DNA of 11,819 nt from the NCBI GenBank assembly GCA_016841005.1, contig JAEORG010000168.1, positions 1 to 11,819 of the forward strand. Reading direction: 5' to 3'. The DNA comes from Candidatus Thorarchaeota archaeon (GTDB lineage Archaea > Asgardarchaeota > Thorarchaeia > Thorarchaeales > Thorarchaeaceae). This document shows positions 1-6,010 of the stretch, piece after piece. The notes beneath the pieces are model-generated. The model was not told the origin of the DNA and made no database searches. It saw nothing but the letters and a program-made list of their open reading frames with translations. The position numbers and the translations under genes were made by a program. Position 1 is the first letter of the stretch; each line of letters starts with the position of its first letter.

Positions 1-661
1 GTCTCCAATCGCCCATGTTTGGATCAGTATCCAACATCATATTAATCTCAGTAGCTTTCTTATCCGATCCGGGGAGATCCGACTTATTCACTGCAAAGAT
101 ATCAGCTATCTCCATAATCCCAGATTTTATAGCTTGGATGTCATCCCCACTTCCAGGCATATCTGTAACGATTACTGTATGAGCAATCTCGATTACTTCG
201 ACCTCTGATTGCCCTGCACCAACCGTTTCTACAATAATTATGTCTTTTCCAAAAGCATCTATTGCACGGACTGCATCTGAAGTAGCTCTTGCTAGTCCGC
301 CAAGATGCCCGCGTGTTCCCATACTTCTGACAAATACTTCCTTATCGAGACTATGCTCTTGCATCCGAATTCTATCACCTAGAAGTGCGCCGCCTGAGAA
401 TGGACTTGAAGGATCAACACAGATGATACCAACTGATTTATTCCTTGTACGGTATTCTGATGTGATTCTGGTTACTAGAGTACTTTTTCCAGATCCAGGT
501 GGACCTGTAATCCCAATTACCCTTGCCTTACCAGTCTTTGTATATAATAGACTTAGAATATCAGTGGCTAAAGGATCCTCATCCTCAATCAACGTAATAA
601 GCCGTGCTAGAACGCGTCTTTTGCCACTGAGAACACCCTCAGCGAGCTCTTCAGCAGACAC
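1..661 (-). CDS. meaB: MeaB/ArgK-family GTPase, methylmalonyl-CoA mutase chaperone (C-terminus beyond window)
   Basis: G-protein chaperone of the MeaB/ArgK (MMAA) family, which loads and protects adenosylcobalamin in methylmalonyl-CoA mutase using GTP; cytosolic. The 220 residues present contain the Walker A loop GPPGSGKST (53-61), the VDPSSPFSGGALLGDRIRM segment (82-100) with the family's Asp residues, SMGTRGHLGGL (113-123), the switch/Walker B region ETVGAGQSE (145-153) and the guanine-specifying NKSD (192-195). The family is usually a little over 300 residues, so roughly the last third lies outside the left edge. The start is the GTG at 661: it is the only usual start codon after the in-frame stop at 678-676, and GAGG lies 8 bases upstream. 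It follows the mutase small subunit by 24 bases on the same strand, so the two are probably co-transcribed, a common arrangement for this pair. The family call is secure; the exact mutase served is inferred from the neighbour. Confidence 0.93.
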   Translation of the reverse strand, partial: MSAEELAEGVLSGKRRVLARLITLIEDEDPLATDILSLLYTKTGKARVIGITGPPGSGKSTLVTRITSEYRTRNKSVGIICVDPSSPFSGGALLGDRIRMQEHSLDKEVFVRSMGTRGHLGGLARATSDAVRAIDAFGKDIIIVETVGAGQSEVEVIEIAHTVIVTDMPGSGDDIQAIKSGIMEIADIFAVNKSDLPGSDKKATEINMMLDTDPNMGDWR

Positions 662-685
662 CTCAGAATCCTCACGTTATTCAGA

Positions 686-1087
686 CTATTTCTTAACATT
701 CGCTTTGATATAGTCGACAATTTCCTGAAGTTGAGTACCAGGTCCGAAAATCTCAGAAATCCCTGCTTCTTTAAGTTGAGGAATATCGTCCTGAGGAATA
801 ATCCCTCCAGCTACAACGAGAATATCTCCTGCTCCTTCTTCTCGAAGAAGTTCCATTACTCTAGGAAAAATTGCATTGTGTGCGCCGCTTAAGATACTTA
901 ATCCTATAACATCCACGGCTTCATCGATTGCAGCTCTGGCAATCATCTCAGGAGTTTGACGCAATCCAGTATAGATGACTTCCATCCCAGCATCACGAAG
1001 CGCACGGGCAACCACTTTCGCTCCACGGTCATGACCATCTAATCCTGGTTTTGCAACAAGTACACGAATTTTACTCGATGGACTCAA
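686..1087 (-). CDS. mcmA2: Methylmalonyl-CoA mutase, small (cobalamin-binding) subunit
   Basis: B12-binding Rossmann domain of an acyl-CoA mutase that interconverts methylmalonyl-CoA and succinyl-CoA. In archaea this domain is commonly a separate subunit of about 130-140 residues, as here, and pairs with a large catalytic subunit not present in this window. Numbered from the TTG start, the motif LDGHDRG spans residues 16-22; it is the DxHxxG signature and His19 would be the lower axial ligand to cobalt. The Ser of GLSILSGAH (62-70), the loop GGIIP (94-98) and FGPGT (114-118), which cradle the nucleotide tail, are also visible. Two starts compete: GTG at 1093 has no well-spaced ribosome site, while TTG at 1087 has GAGGTG five bases upstream, so I chose TTG. 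A TATA box lies at 1133-1140. Relatives acting on ethylmalonyl- or isobutyryl-CoA share this domain, so the substrate is inferred mainly from the adjacent MeaB gene. Confidence 0.92.
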   Translation of the reverse strand: MSPSSKIRVLVAKPGLDGHDRGAKVVARALRDAGMEVIYTGLRQTPEMIARAAIDEAVDVIGLSILSGAHNAIFPRVMELLREEGAGDILVVAGGIIPQDDIPQLKEAGISEIFGPGTQLQEIVDYIKANVKK

Positions 1088-1132
1088 GTACACACCTCTG
1101 CCTGTTACTGACTCGTCGAATCTCTATGCTGT

Positions 1133-1140
1133 GATATAAA
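1133..1140 (-). promoter_or_regulatory. TATA box for the mutase small subunit/MeaB operon
   Basis: On the minus strand this reads TTTATATC, a good archaeal TATA element, in the 76-base gap between the wHTH membrane protein and the mutase gene. It predicts a transcript start near 1111, leaving a leader of about 20 bases that contains the GAGGTG ribosome site at 1098-1093. Confidence 0.6.
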
Positions 1141-1163
1141 GGCTTTCGATACGCGATTTTTCA

Positions 1164-2156
1164 TTATTCTTCAATGATATGAACGGTATTCTCCCTTCCA
1201 TCTTTGAAACGTCGTACTAAACCTCTCTCTTCTAATGCTGTAAGTATCAGGCTGACTTTAGCCTGGGACATATTGAGGTCTCTATAGAGATCCTTCTGAG
1301 GACATGCACCACCCTTTTCTCTAATTGCGTCCATGACCTCTTCTTCTTCCGATGTGATTCCAACAATACGGACTCTACCCATTTCGCGAAGCTTAGAGAT
1401 TATCCGTGGCCCAAAGAACCCAAGAAGCAAACCAACTCCTAAGAAGGCGATACTCACTACTGCCAATTCAGCAAATTCAAGTCCTACAGTATTAGTTGAT
1501 GATAATGCATCCTGATATCTAACAATGAACACCTTTTCTTGGCCTGATTGAAGGAAGTCAATATACCACGAAAATGCTATTGAGAGGCCATCTGTAAAAT
1601 TGGACGAGGCTTGTGGGAAAATAGGAGTAACTGACTGTTGAGATAAACTGGATCCAGGTGGAAGTATAACACTGAGTGTGAAATTAGAATAAGTTGAAAG
1701 TGGGCGCACATAGAATATGAAATCAGAAAGTATTGCATCACCTTGAAGGTTTAATCCGGACTCAGTCTGCAAGTCAGTCATGTGTAGATTAAGTTGAATC
1801 CACAGAGATTCACCAGCATCAAGTGGAGTGTCAAGTTGAACAATTACTATTGAATAGCGTTCTTGAATATTCAGTGTCGCTGGATTAGCGATATTGTCAA
1901 CAAGAGTTGCATCTAGATATACTTGAACGGAATCTATTCTCACACTGATTGTAGATACAGAATCCAAACCCTGATTTAATACATGAGATCTAAATGTGAC
2001 AGTTGTTGTACCATTTGAATTCATCTTCGCAGTAATAAAAACTGGATCAAACAATAAGCTATCAGATTGAAGCACAACATTAGCATGAGACGGAACGGCA
2101 AATGGAATGACGAGAAGAATAGTGAGTATTAGAGAAAATTGAGATTGCCGTTGCAT
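1164..2156 (-). CDS. Membrane-anchored winged-helix protein with extracytoplasmic domain (putative one-component sensor/regulator)
   Basis: The 330-residue protein has a signal peptide (about 1-25, ending PSHA), an extracytoplasmic domain of about 200 residues rich in beta strands with N-x-S/T sequons, one transmembrane helix (about 229-250, followed by basic residues) and a C-terminal cytosolic winged helix-turn-helix (about 268-328). In the wHTH, NMSQAKVSLILTALEERGLV (295-314) looks like the recognition helix and RRFKDGRENTVHI the wing, as in MarR/ArsR-type folds. The layout resembles archaeal proteins grouped under the DUF7343/DUF7345 wHTH families, recalled from memory and not searched. 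It probably senses something outside the cell and binds DNA at the membrane; the ligand and targets are unknown. The ATG at 2156 is supported by the signal peptide that follows it; GGAG lies 11 bases upstream, a rather long spacing. It is separated from the upstream gene by a terminator, so it is likely a single-gene unit. Confidence 0.85.
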   Translation of the reverse strand: MQRQSQFSLILTILLVIPFAVPSHANVVLQSDSLLFDPVFITAKMNSNGTTTVTFRSHVLNQGLDSVSTISVRIDSVQVYLDATLVDNIANPATLNIQERYSIVIVQLDTPLDAGESLWIQLNLHMTDLQTESGLNLQGDAILSDFIFYVRPLSTYSNFTLSVILPPGSSLSQQSVTPIFPQASSNFTDGLSIAFSWYIDFLQSGQEKVFIVRYQDALSSTNTVGLEFAELAVVSIAFLGVGLLLGFFGPRIISKLREMGRVRIVGITSEEEEVMDAIREKGGACPQKDLYRDLNMSQAKVSLILTALEERGLVRRFKDGRENTVHIIEE

Positions 2157-2220
2157 ACTATTAGCGACTCCAGTCGTTGTTTTAGCTATGTCTGTTTCAA
2201 TATTTCACGATATTCAACAT

Positions 2221-2265
2221 AAAAAAATGGATTGGTAGTGAGCTTCGGAGTAAACTCACTACCAA
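2221..2265 (-). terminator. Hairpin plus T-tract terminator after the Met-rich secreted protein
   Basis: A perfect 11-bp inverted repeat (2232-2242 with 2255-2265, arm TTGGTAGTGAG, 12-base loop) starts five bases after the stop codon. On the minus strand it is followed within about five bases by seven consecutive T (2227-2221). This has the form of an intrinsic terminator and insulates the wHTH gene downstream. U-tracts alone can terminate archaeal transcription, so the stem may add efficiency or 3'-end stability. Confidence 0.75.
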
Positions 2266-2270
2266 AGTAA

Positions 2271-3452
2271 TTACTTCCTTCTCATTAACACTATGATTAT
2301 TGCTAAGACACCTACAATCCCGATTCCCAACAAGAATAGGTAGTCAATATTAGTGGAAGAAGGAGGAGCTTGAGATTCGTACAATCCGATTGATGGATCA
2401 TGTAGGAGAGTCCCTCCATCAAAATGTGGATATGCAAGATACACAGAGAGGCCCATCCCTATTGGAACATATGATGCTGTCACGTTTACAGCTTCGGTTT
2501 CTCCACCAGGCCATGTAATCGTTGCTGTATCCACCCACTTGAAGAACCCACTGACATCTCCAGTTCCAGAGGCCACAAAATCAATCTGCTGTACATTGGT
2601 GTTATTCATTCTTTGGAAATGAGTTTCGTTTCCACCAGGTGTTGTCCAATTCGTGTTTGAATTACATGTGACATTTCTAAATTGTTCCCTTGTTTGATAC
2701 ATATACTGCATCATATTTTGAGGATTGCTTGCTAAATCTTCTCGAAGAAGAGCCTCAACTGCAACACTGGTGTCTTCAGATGAGAATGGAAAATTCCCAA
2801 TTTCGATATCCATCTTAAGTTCTGACGCAGCATCTACAATATATGTAGCCTGTACACCATGATCATCAGTGACATTTCCTTGATAATCACTGAGATAGAT
2901 GTGTGCCCAGATTTGCATTGTTACATCTTCAAAACGAGTTACGGAATCATTACCTGGAAAATCTCTGTGACCCATACCTGGCATTCCAGGCATACCTGGC
3001 ATTCCTTGGTCCCCTCCACCAGTGATTGAACCACCTTTCGTGTATTTCAACCATACTTCTGTAGTCACTCCATCTTCTGTGACGGTGCCGGTTTGGACGG
3101 TCCATTCATAGGAAGCAAGAGGTGCATGATATAGAATTTCATCTGATTGAAACGCTGTATCGTTATTCAGGTCCTCAAACTCAATCAAGGTAATGTATTG
3201 GGCAAGGAACTTTGCATAGGACCCATTGTCATCATTAGCAAACCAGAAATGGAACATTGGCATTTCACCGCTTGCCATAATTGTAATGACATCTGTGTTT
3301 ATCCAGACTGATCCCTCGCTATCACGTTCTGGATTAGGCATCATGTGTCCTGGTCCCTCCATATGCCCTTGTGCACTTGCAGTGATGACCACAGGTTGCA
3401 CTAGGAAGAGGGCAAGTAAAATTGTTAGAAAGACTGTTCGCGATTGTATCAA
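2271..3452 (-). CDS. Met-rich secreted protein with C-terminal membrane anchor, function unknown
   Basis: I do not recognise a family. From the chosen TTG start the protein has 393 residues: signal peptide (about 1-27, ending ASA), a large extracellular region with N-x-S/T sequons, and a C-terminal transmembrane helix (about 370-389) ending MRRK, so it sits on the outer face of the membrane. Three features stand out: a Met/His-rich mature N-terminus (HMEGPGHMM, 30-38), a DLNNDTAFQSDE loop (94-105) with the DxNxD...E spacing of an EF-hand-type calcium site, and a tandem MPG tract followed by His (150-162). The reading frame stays open to an ATG at 3629, and ATG 3521 would also be possible (416 aa). 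I prefer TTG 3452 because a strong TATA sequence (3485-3493) and a palindrome lie inside the extra stretch, and because the signal peptide then begins at residue 1. Metal or calcium binding is inference only. Confidence 0.72.
   Translation of the reverse strand: MIQSRTVFLTILLALFLVQPVVITASAQGHMEGPGHMMPNPERDSEGSVWINTDVITIMASGEMPMFHFWFANDDNGSYAKFLAQYITLIEFEDLNNDTAFQSDEILYHAPLASYEWTVQTGTVTEDGVTTEVWLKYTKGGSITGGGDQGMPGMPGMPGMGHRDFPGNDSVTRFEDVTMQIWAHIYLSDYQGNVTDDHGVQATYIVDAASELKMDIEIGNFPFSSEDTSVAVEALLREDLASNPQNMMQYMYQTREQFRNVTCNSNTNWTTPGGNETHFQRMNNTNVQQIDFVASGTGDVSGFFKWVDTATITWPGGETEAVNVTASYVPIGMGLSVYLAYPHFDGGTLLHDPSIGLYESQAPPSSTNIDYLFLLGIGIVGVLAIIIVLMRRK
2967..3005 (-). repeat. Short tandem repeat encoding GMPGMPGMPGMGH
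   Basis: Near-identical 9-base units (CATACCTGG / CATTCCAGG on the plus strand) encode successive MPG triplets. They form a flexible Met-rich insert between two more ordered parts of the secreted protein. Slippage at such a tract could change its length between strains. Confidence 0.75.
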
Positions 3453-3484
3453 TATTAGTCGCCTATTTCTTGAACTGGGACTTC

Positions 3485-3493
3485 TATATATAA
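3485..3493 (-). promoter_or_regulatory. TATA box for the Met-rich secreted protein
   Basis: Minus-strand TTATATATA is a strong archaeal TATA match. It predicts a transcript start near 3462, about 10 bases before the TTG at 3452, and is a main reason for rejecting the longer reading frame to 3629. Confidence 0.6.
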
Positions 3494-3527
3494 TGACAAT
3501 TTTATGACACAGGTATTTCATCACCCA

Positions 3528-3548
3528 ACGGAGCGTTATGAGCTCCGT
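3528..3548. promoter_or_regulatory. Perfect 7-bp palindrome in the divergent intergenic region
   Basis: ACGGAGC (3528-3534) and GCTCCGT (3542-3548) form a perfect inverted repeat around a seven-base spacer, about 35 bases upstream of the TATA box at 3485-3493. Size and position fit a dimeric regulator's operator, though this could also be chance. No second copy was noticed in the window. Confidence 0.35.
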
Positions 3549-3659
3549 ATGAAGCGAAAGAGCGTTTATGGAACCTTTGAATAGTTTTCTAGGAATTCGA
3601 TGGATGAGCTGGAGTTTATTTGCTCTCATGTTAAAAGCTACATGGGGATATGAGAGAAA

Positions 3660-3932
3660 ATGTCAGCCGCGAAAGAAGATTATACTGAGTACGATTGGTT
3701 TGGGGAAGCTCGAATACGAGAAACACAAGGTGACTTGAATGGTGCTTTGGAAGCATTTGCTGAGTCAATCAAGCTGAATCCTGGATTTGTAAAAGCTTGG
3801 TACTATAAAGCACTCTTGCATTATGAACTTGGTCAGAAGGATAAGGCATTAGAATGTGCCAAAAAAGTCTTGGAGTTAAAACCAACTTGGGAGAAATATA
3901 TCAGAAAGAATTTGCCAGACCTTGATCTCTAA
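3660..3932 (+). CDS. Small TPR-repeat protein
   Basis: A 90-residue cytosolic protein built almost entirely of two tetratricopeptide repeats. Repeat 1 covers about residues 12-44 (WFGEARIRETQGDLNGALEAF, then SIKLNPG) and repeat 2 about 46-78 (AWYYKALLHYELGQKDKAL, then VLELKP). Both show the TPR pattern of W/Y, G, Y/H, G, A, A and P at the usual positions. Such modules mediate protein-protein contacts and have no catalytic activity; the partner is unknown. A short charged C-terminal tail follows (EKYIRKNLPDLDL). Possible promoter elements are GTTAAAAG at 3630-3637, which would fit a leaderless transcript from the ATG, or GTTTATTTG at 3614-3622 with a short leader. It is divergent from the Met-rich secreted protein gene, and its stop lies 10 bases from that of the convergent 166-residue gene, so it appears to be transcribed alone. 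Confidence 0.85.
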   Translation: MSAAKEDYTEYDWFGEARIRETQGDLNGALEAFAESIKLNPGFVKAWYYKALLHYELGQKDKALECAKKVLELKPTWEKYIRKNLPDLDL

Positions 3933-3942
3933 ATGTCGAATT

Positions 3943-4443
3943 CTATCTGAGTGCATCAGAAGATTCAGGAAAGAGTAGAACATATACAGCCTGATTTAGA
4001 GTCATGATGCTACGATCAACCCACTCCATGACCATTTCCACATTCTCTTTCGATGATATTTGAGATAGTGCAGTAAGAGTAGCAGGTCTACAATCTTCAA
4101 GTTCAAGAAGCTCTTCGATTGTTCGAACCATTATCATCTGACGAGCGTCTAGACTTGTCTGTGTCAACCAATACAACACATTATTCTTTACTTCATCTGA
4201 AACACCACTATCAGCTGCCACCGAGTCTATCGTTCCAGACACACGAGACTTTGTTTCACTATCCTGAAGTTCTTGAAGCTCATCTTTGATTAGAGTAACA
4301 ATTGCTACAGTATTTTCAGGGCAGGTTTTTAGCATATCAACTAGATCTGAGCGAGCCTTCATTGGTCCATCCATTTCTTCATTACCGCTCAATAGACTCG
4401 AGTCTCCTTTTCTGCTCTTGTTCCAGTAGACTTGTTTTCTCAC
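3943..4443 (-). CDS. Hypothetical protein, predicted all-helical
   Basis: I do not recognise this protein. It has 166 residues, is acidic, has no signal peptide or membrane helix, and reads as a string of amphipathic helices from about residue 28 on (DLVDMLKTCPENTVAIVTLIKD, then two further Leu-rich stretches at about 96-127 and 134-157). The spacing loosely recalls HEAT- or ARM-like helical bundles, but no repeat is clear. A single Trp-containing segment NVLYWLTQTSLDARQM lies in the middle. The chosen start is GTG 4443: a minus-strand TATA sequence at 4468-4476 would start the transcript at about 4446, giving an essentially leaderless message. An internal ATG at 4374 would remove 23 polar residues (KSRKGDSS and so on) without touching the helical part and is an alternative. 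It lies just downstream of the HAD gene on the same strand but probably has its own promoter. Confidence 0.7.
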   Translation of the reverse strand: MRKQVYWNKSRKGDSSLLSGNEEMDGPMKARSDLVDMLKTCPENTVAIVTLIKDELQELQDSETKSRVSGTIDSVAADSGVSDEVKNNVLYWLTQTSLDARQMIMVRTIEELLELEDCRPATLTALSQISSKENVEMVMEWVDRSIMTLNQAVYVLLFPESSDALR

Positions 4444-4467
4444 CGGCTAATAACCCTTGTTCGGAGG

Positions 4468-4476
4468 TAATATAAT
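4468..4476 (-). promoter_or_regulatory. TATA box for the helical hypothetical protein
   Basis: Minus-strand ATTATATTA sits in the 42-base gap after the HAD gene, 25-30 bases before the GTG at 4443. This predicts a leaderless or near-leaderless transcript. Confidence 0.45.
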
Positions 4477-4485
4477 TTGTATAGA

Positions 4486-5235
4486 TTATATGAATTTCTT
4501 GAGCTCCGCAACAGATGCAACGACCATGAGAGGACGAGAGGATTCTGAGTACTTGTCAATCATCCTATCAAGATCGCCACCACGGTTGTTTACCCATATG
4601 GCATCAATACCTAATTTTGTAGCACCAACAATATCTGCAAAGTATTCATCACCAATGAAAAGTGTCTCACGAACGCCATAACCCAAACAGTTCAAAGCAT
4701 GTTGAAATGGTTCAGGGCTTGGTTTAAAGGCATGAACGACAGCTCCGTCTACAGTACACTTGAAGTAATCAATAAGATTGAGTTTTGAGAGAATCAATTC
4801 AAGATGCTTCTCAAAGCTGTTCGTAACAACACCGAGTTTCACATCCAGATTCTGTAATTCTTTCAGGATTTCCTCAACGCCAGGAAATATGGTTGAATTC
4901 TCAACATGAAGCCATCTGAATAGTCTAGTTGCTTCTTCAATCAAACCTGAATCGACTTCTAGACTCATAGTTTTCAAAGATTCCTGAATGGCTCGCTTGA
5001 CAATATCGTAGGGCGTCCGATATTCAGCGCCATCGACAATCTCCTTGATTCCCCTCCTGTAGTTTATTACTAAGTGATTGAGATACTCTTTCGCAATCGA
5101 ATCAACATCATCTGTGATTTTTCCTAGTAACCACATGGATGCCTTCAAGGGATAGTTTTGAGTATCTGTAAGGGTGGAATCCAAATCAAAGATTATCGCC
5201 TTGTAGCGGCTTAATCTGAAGCCACTTTCTACCAG
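4486..5235 (-). CDS. HAD-superfamily hydrolase (phosphatase-like), apparent CTG start
   Basis: Cytosolic haloacid-dehalogenase-fold hydrolase, 249 residues from the CTG, with a helical cap between motifs I and II (subfamily I). All four motifs are present: I, FDLDSTLTDT with nucleophile Asp17 and acid/base Asp19; II, VVTNS with Thr138; III, Lys171 in AFKPSPEPF; IV, GDEYFADIVGA with Asp196 and Asp201 for magnesium. Motif I has DST where DGT is usual. Most relatives are phosphatases of small phosphorylated metabolites; the substrate cannot be read here. The first ATG, GTG or TTG is the TTG at 5184, but starting there removes Asp17, so it cannot yield an active enzyme. Between the in-frame stop at 5280-5278 and Asp17 there is no usual start. 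CTG 5235 is two bases past the CoA-transferase B stop and has AGGTG (5247-5243) seven bases ahead, favouring coupled initiation there. An error in the sequence or another weak start codon remains possible. Confidence 0.87.
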   Translation of the reverse strand: MVESGFRLSRYKAIIFDLDSTLTDTQNYPLKASMWLLGKITDDVDSIAKEYLNHLVINYRRGIKEIVDGAEYRTPYDIVKRAIQESLKTMSLEVDSGLIEEATRLFRWLHVENSTIFPGVEEILKELQNLDVKLGVVTNSFEKHLELILSKLNLIDYFKCTVDGAVVHAFKPSPEPFQHALNCLGYGVRETLFIGDEYFADIVGATKLGIDAIWVNNRGGDLDRMIDKYSESSRPLMVVASVAELKKFI

Positions 5236-5237
5236 TG

Positions 5238-6008
5238 TTAGCCACCTTTTCCGAGATAGATTCCTTTTGGATCTAGTTTATGCATGATATCAATCTGTTC
5301 CTGTGTTGGTTCAAGAGTTGTTGGAACATCATCTGGCACTATCAAATCAAACATGATATTTTCAAGAACATCATTTACTGCATAACCCGGATGTACAGAC
5401 ATCAAGCGAATCCTCAGGCTTTCGGGATCGAAGTTAAATTGGCACATATCAGTGATGACTACTTCTGGACCATTCCCAACAAGGGACCATTTCTTTCGCG
5501 AACCAGGTCCTTCGAGGTGACCGGGGCTAGTCATATAATCCAGTTTTTTGACAAACTTTCGTTTATCATGAGCCATCATAATAATGAGCCGCTTAGCTGA
5601 TGATGCAATGTCATTTCCTCCACCACTACCTGGTAGTTTCACTTTTGGAGTTTCATACGGACCGATGTAACTTGTATTGAGATTTCCATACTCATCAATC
5701 TGTGCTGCTCCTAGGAAGCCAACATCAATCCTTCCTCCTTGTAATAGGAATCCGAGGGTTTCAATAAGTCCAATTGCTGCAGAACACCCAAGATAGTAAC
5801 GAGTGTCAGCAACCGAAAGAGGAACCTCTGCAGGTCGAGCATCAATGAACCCTGCTTCAGAAATGAGATTAGAATGAGGTGCGTGAGTTTCTTTTGCAAG
5901 CAATGCAGCTAAGAGAGGCATACCAGTACCTCCGAAGACGTTTTCTCCATCTCGAACGTGACTTGATGCACACGCAATAAGGAATTCAGTCTTAGTATAT
6001 TCAACCAT
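5238..6008 (-). CDS. CoA-transferase family I, subunit B (glutaconate CoA-transferase / IpdB-like)
   Basis: Beta subunit of a two-subunit family I CoA-transferase, which moves CoA between carboxylic acids through a glutamyl-CoA thioester. The 256 residues match the size of GctB/IpdB proteins (about 250-265). Glu51 in LISEAGFID lies where the catalytic Glu of glutaconate CoA-transferase beta sits (Glu54 in Acidaminococcus), so a true transferase is more likely than an IpdAB-type hydrolase, which by my recollection lacks this Glu. Other family stretches are GFLGAAQIDEYGNLN (97-111), the Gly-rich LPGSGGGNDIAS (125-136) and the TSPGHLEGPGSR to VITD region (160-187), the last more like IpdB. The ATG at 6008 follows the subunit A stop by two bases and the HAD gene begins two bases after its own stop, so all three form one operon. 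The acyl substrate is not determinable; glutaconate, 3-oxoacids or a branched acid are all possible. Confidence 0.9.
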   Translation of the reverse strand: MVEYTKTEFLIACASSHVRDGENVFGGTGMPLLAALLAKETHAPHSNLISEAGFIDARPAEVPLSVADTRYYLGCSAAIGLIETLGFLLQGGRIDVGFLGAAQIDEYGNLNTSYIGPYETPKVKLPGSGGGNDIASSAKRLIIMMAHDKRKFVKKLDYMTSPGHLEGPGSRKKWSLVGNGPEVVITDMCQFNFDPESLRIRLMSVHPGYAVNDVLENIMFDLIVPDDVPTTLEPTQEQIDIMHKLDPKGIYLGKGG

Positions 6009-6010
6009 GA

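Noticed and set aside
240..713. Open frame of 157 codons on the plus strand
   Set aside because: It lies antisense to the MeaB gene, whose Walker A, ETVGAGQSE and NKSD motifs are unmistakable; this frame is low-complexity Ser/Arg-rich shadow.
4441..4490. tRNA or small RNA gene in the gap before the HAD gene
   Set aside because: Only AT-rich promoter-like sequence is present; no cloverleaf arms or TTC-type T-loop were found here or in the other gaps.
5280..5600. Open frame of 106 codons on the plus strand inside CoA-transferase B
   Set aside because: It is antisense to a clearly conserved gene, has no ribosome site and no recognisable motif.
5238..6008. Assignment as IpdB-type ring-cleavage hydrolase subunit
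   Set aside because: Glu51 in SEAG is present where transferases keep their nucleophile; steroid-degradation genes are absent from the window. The possibility is kept only as a similarity.
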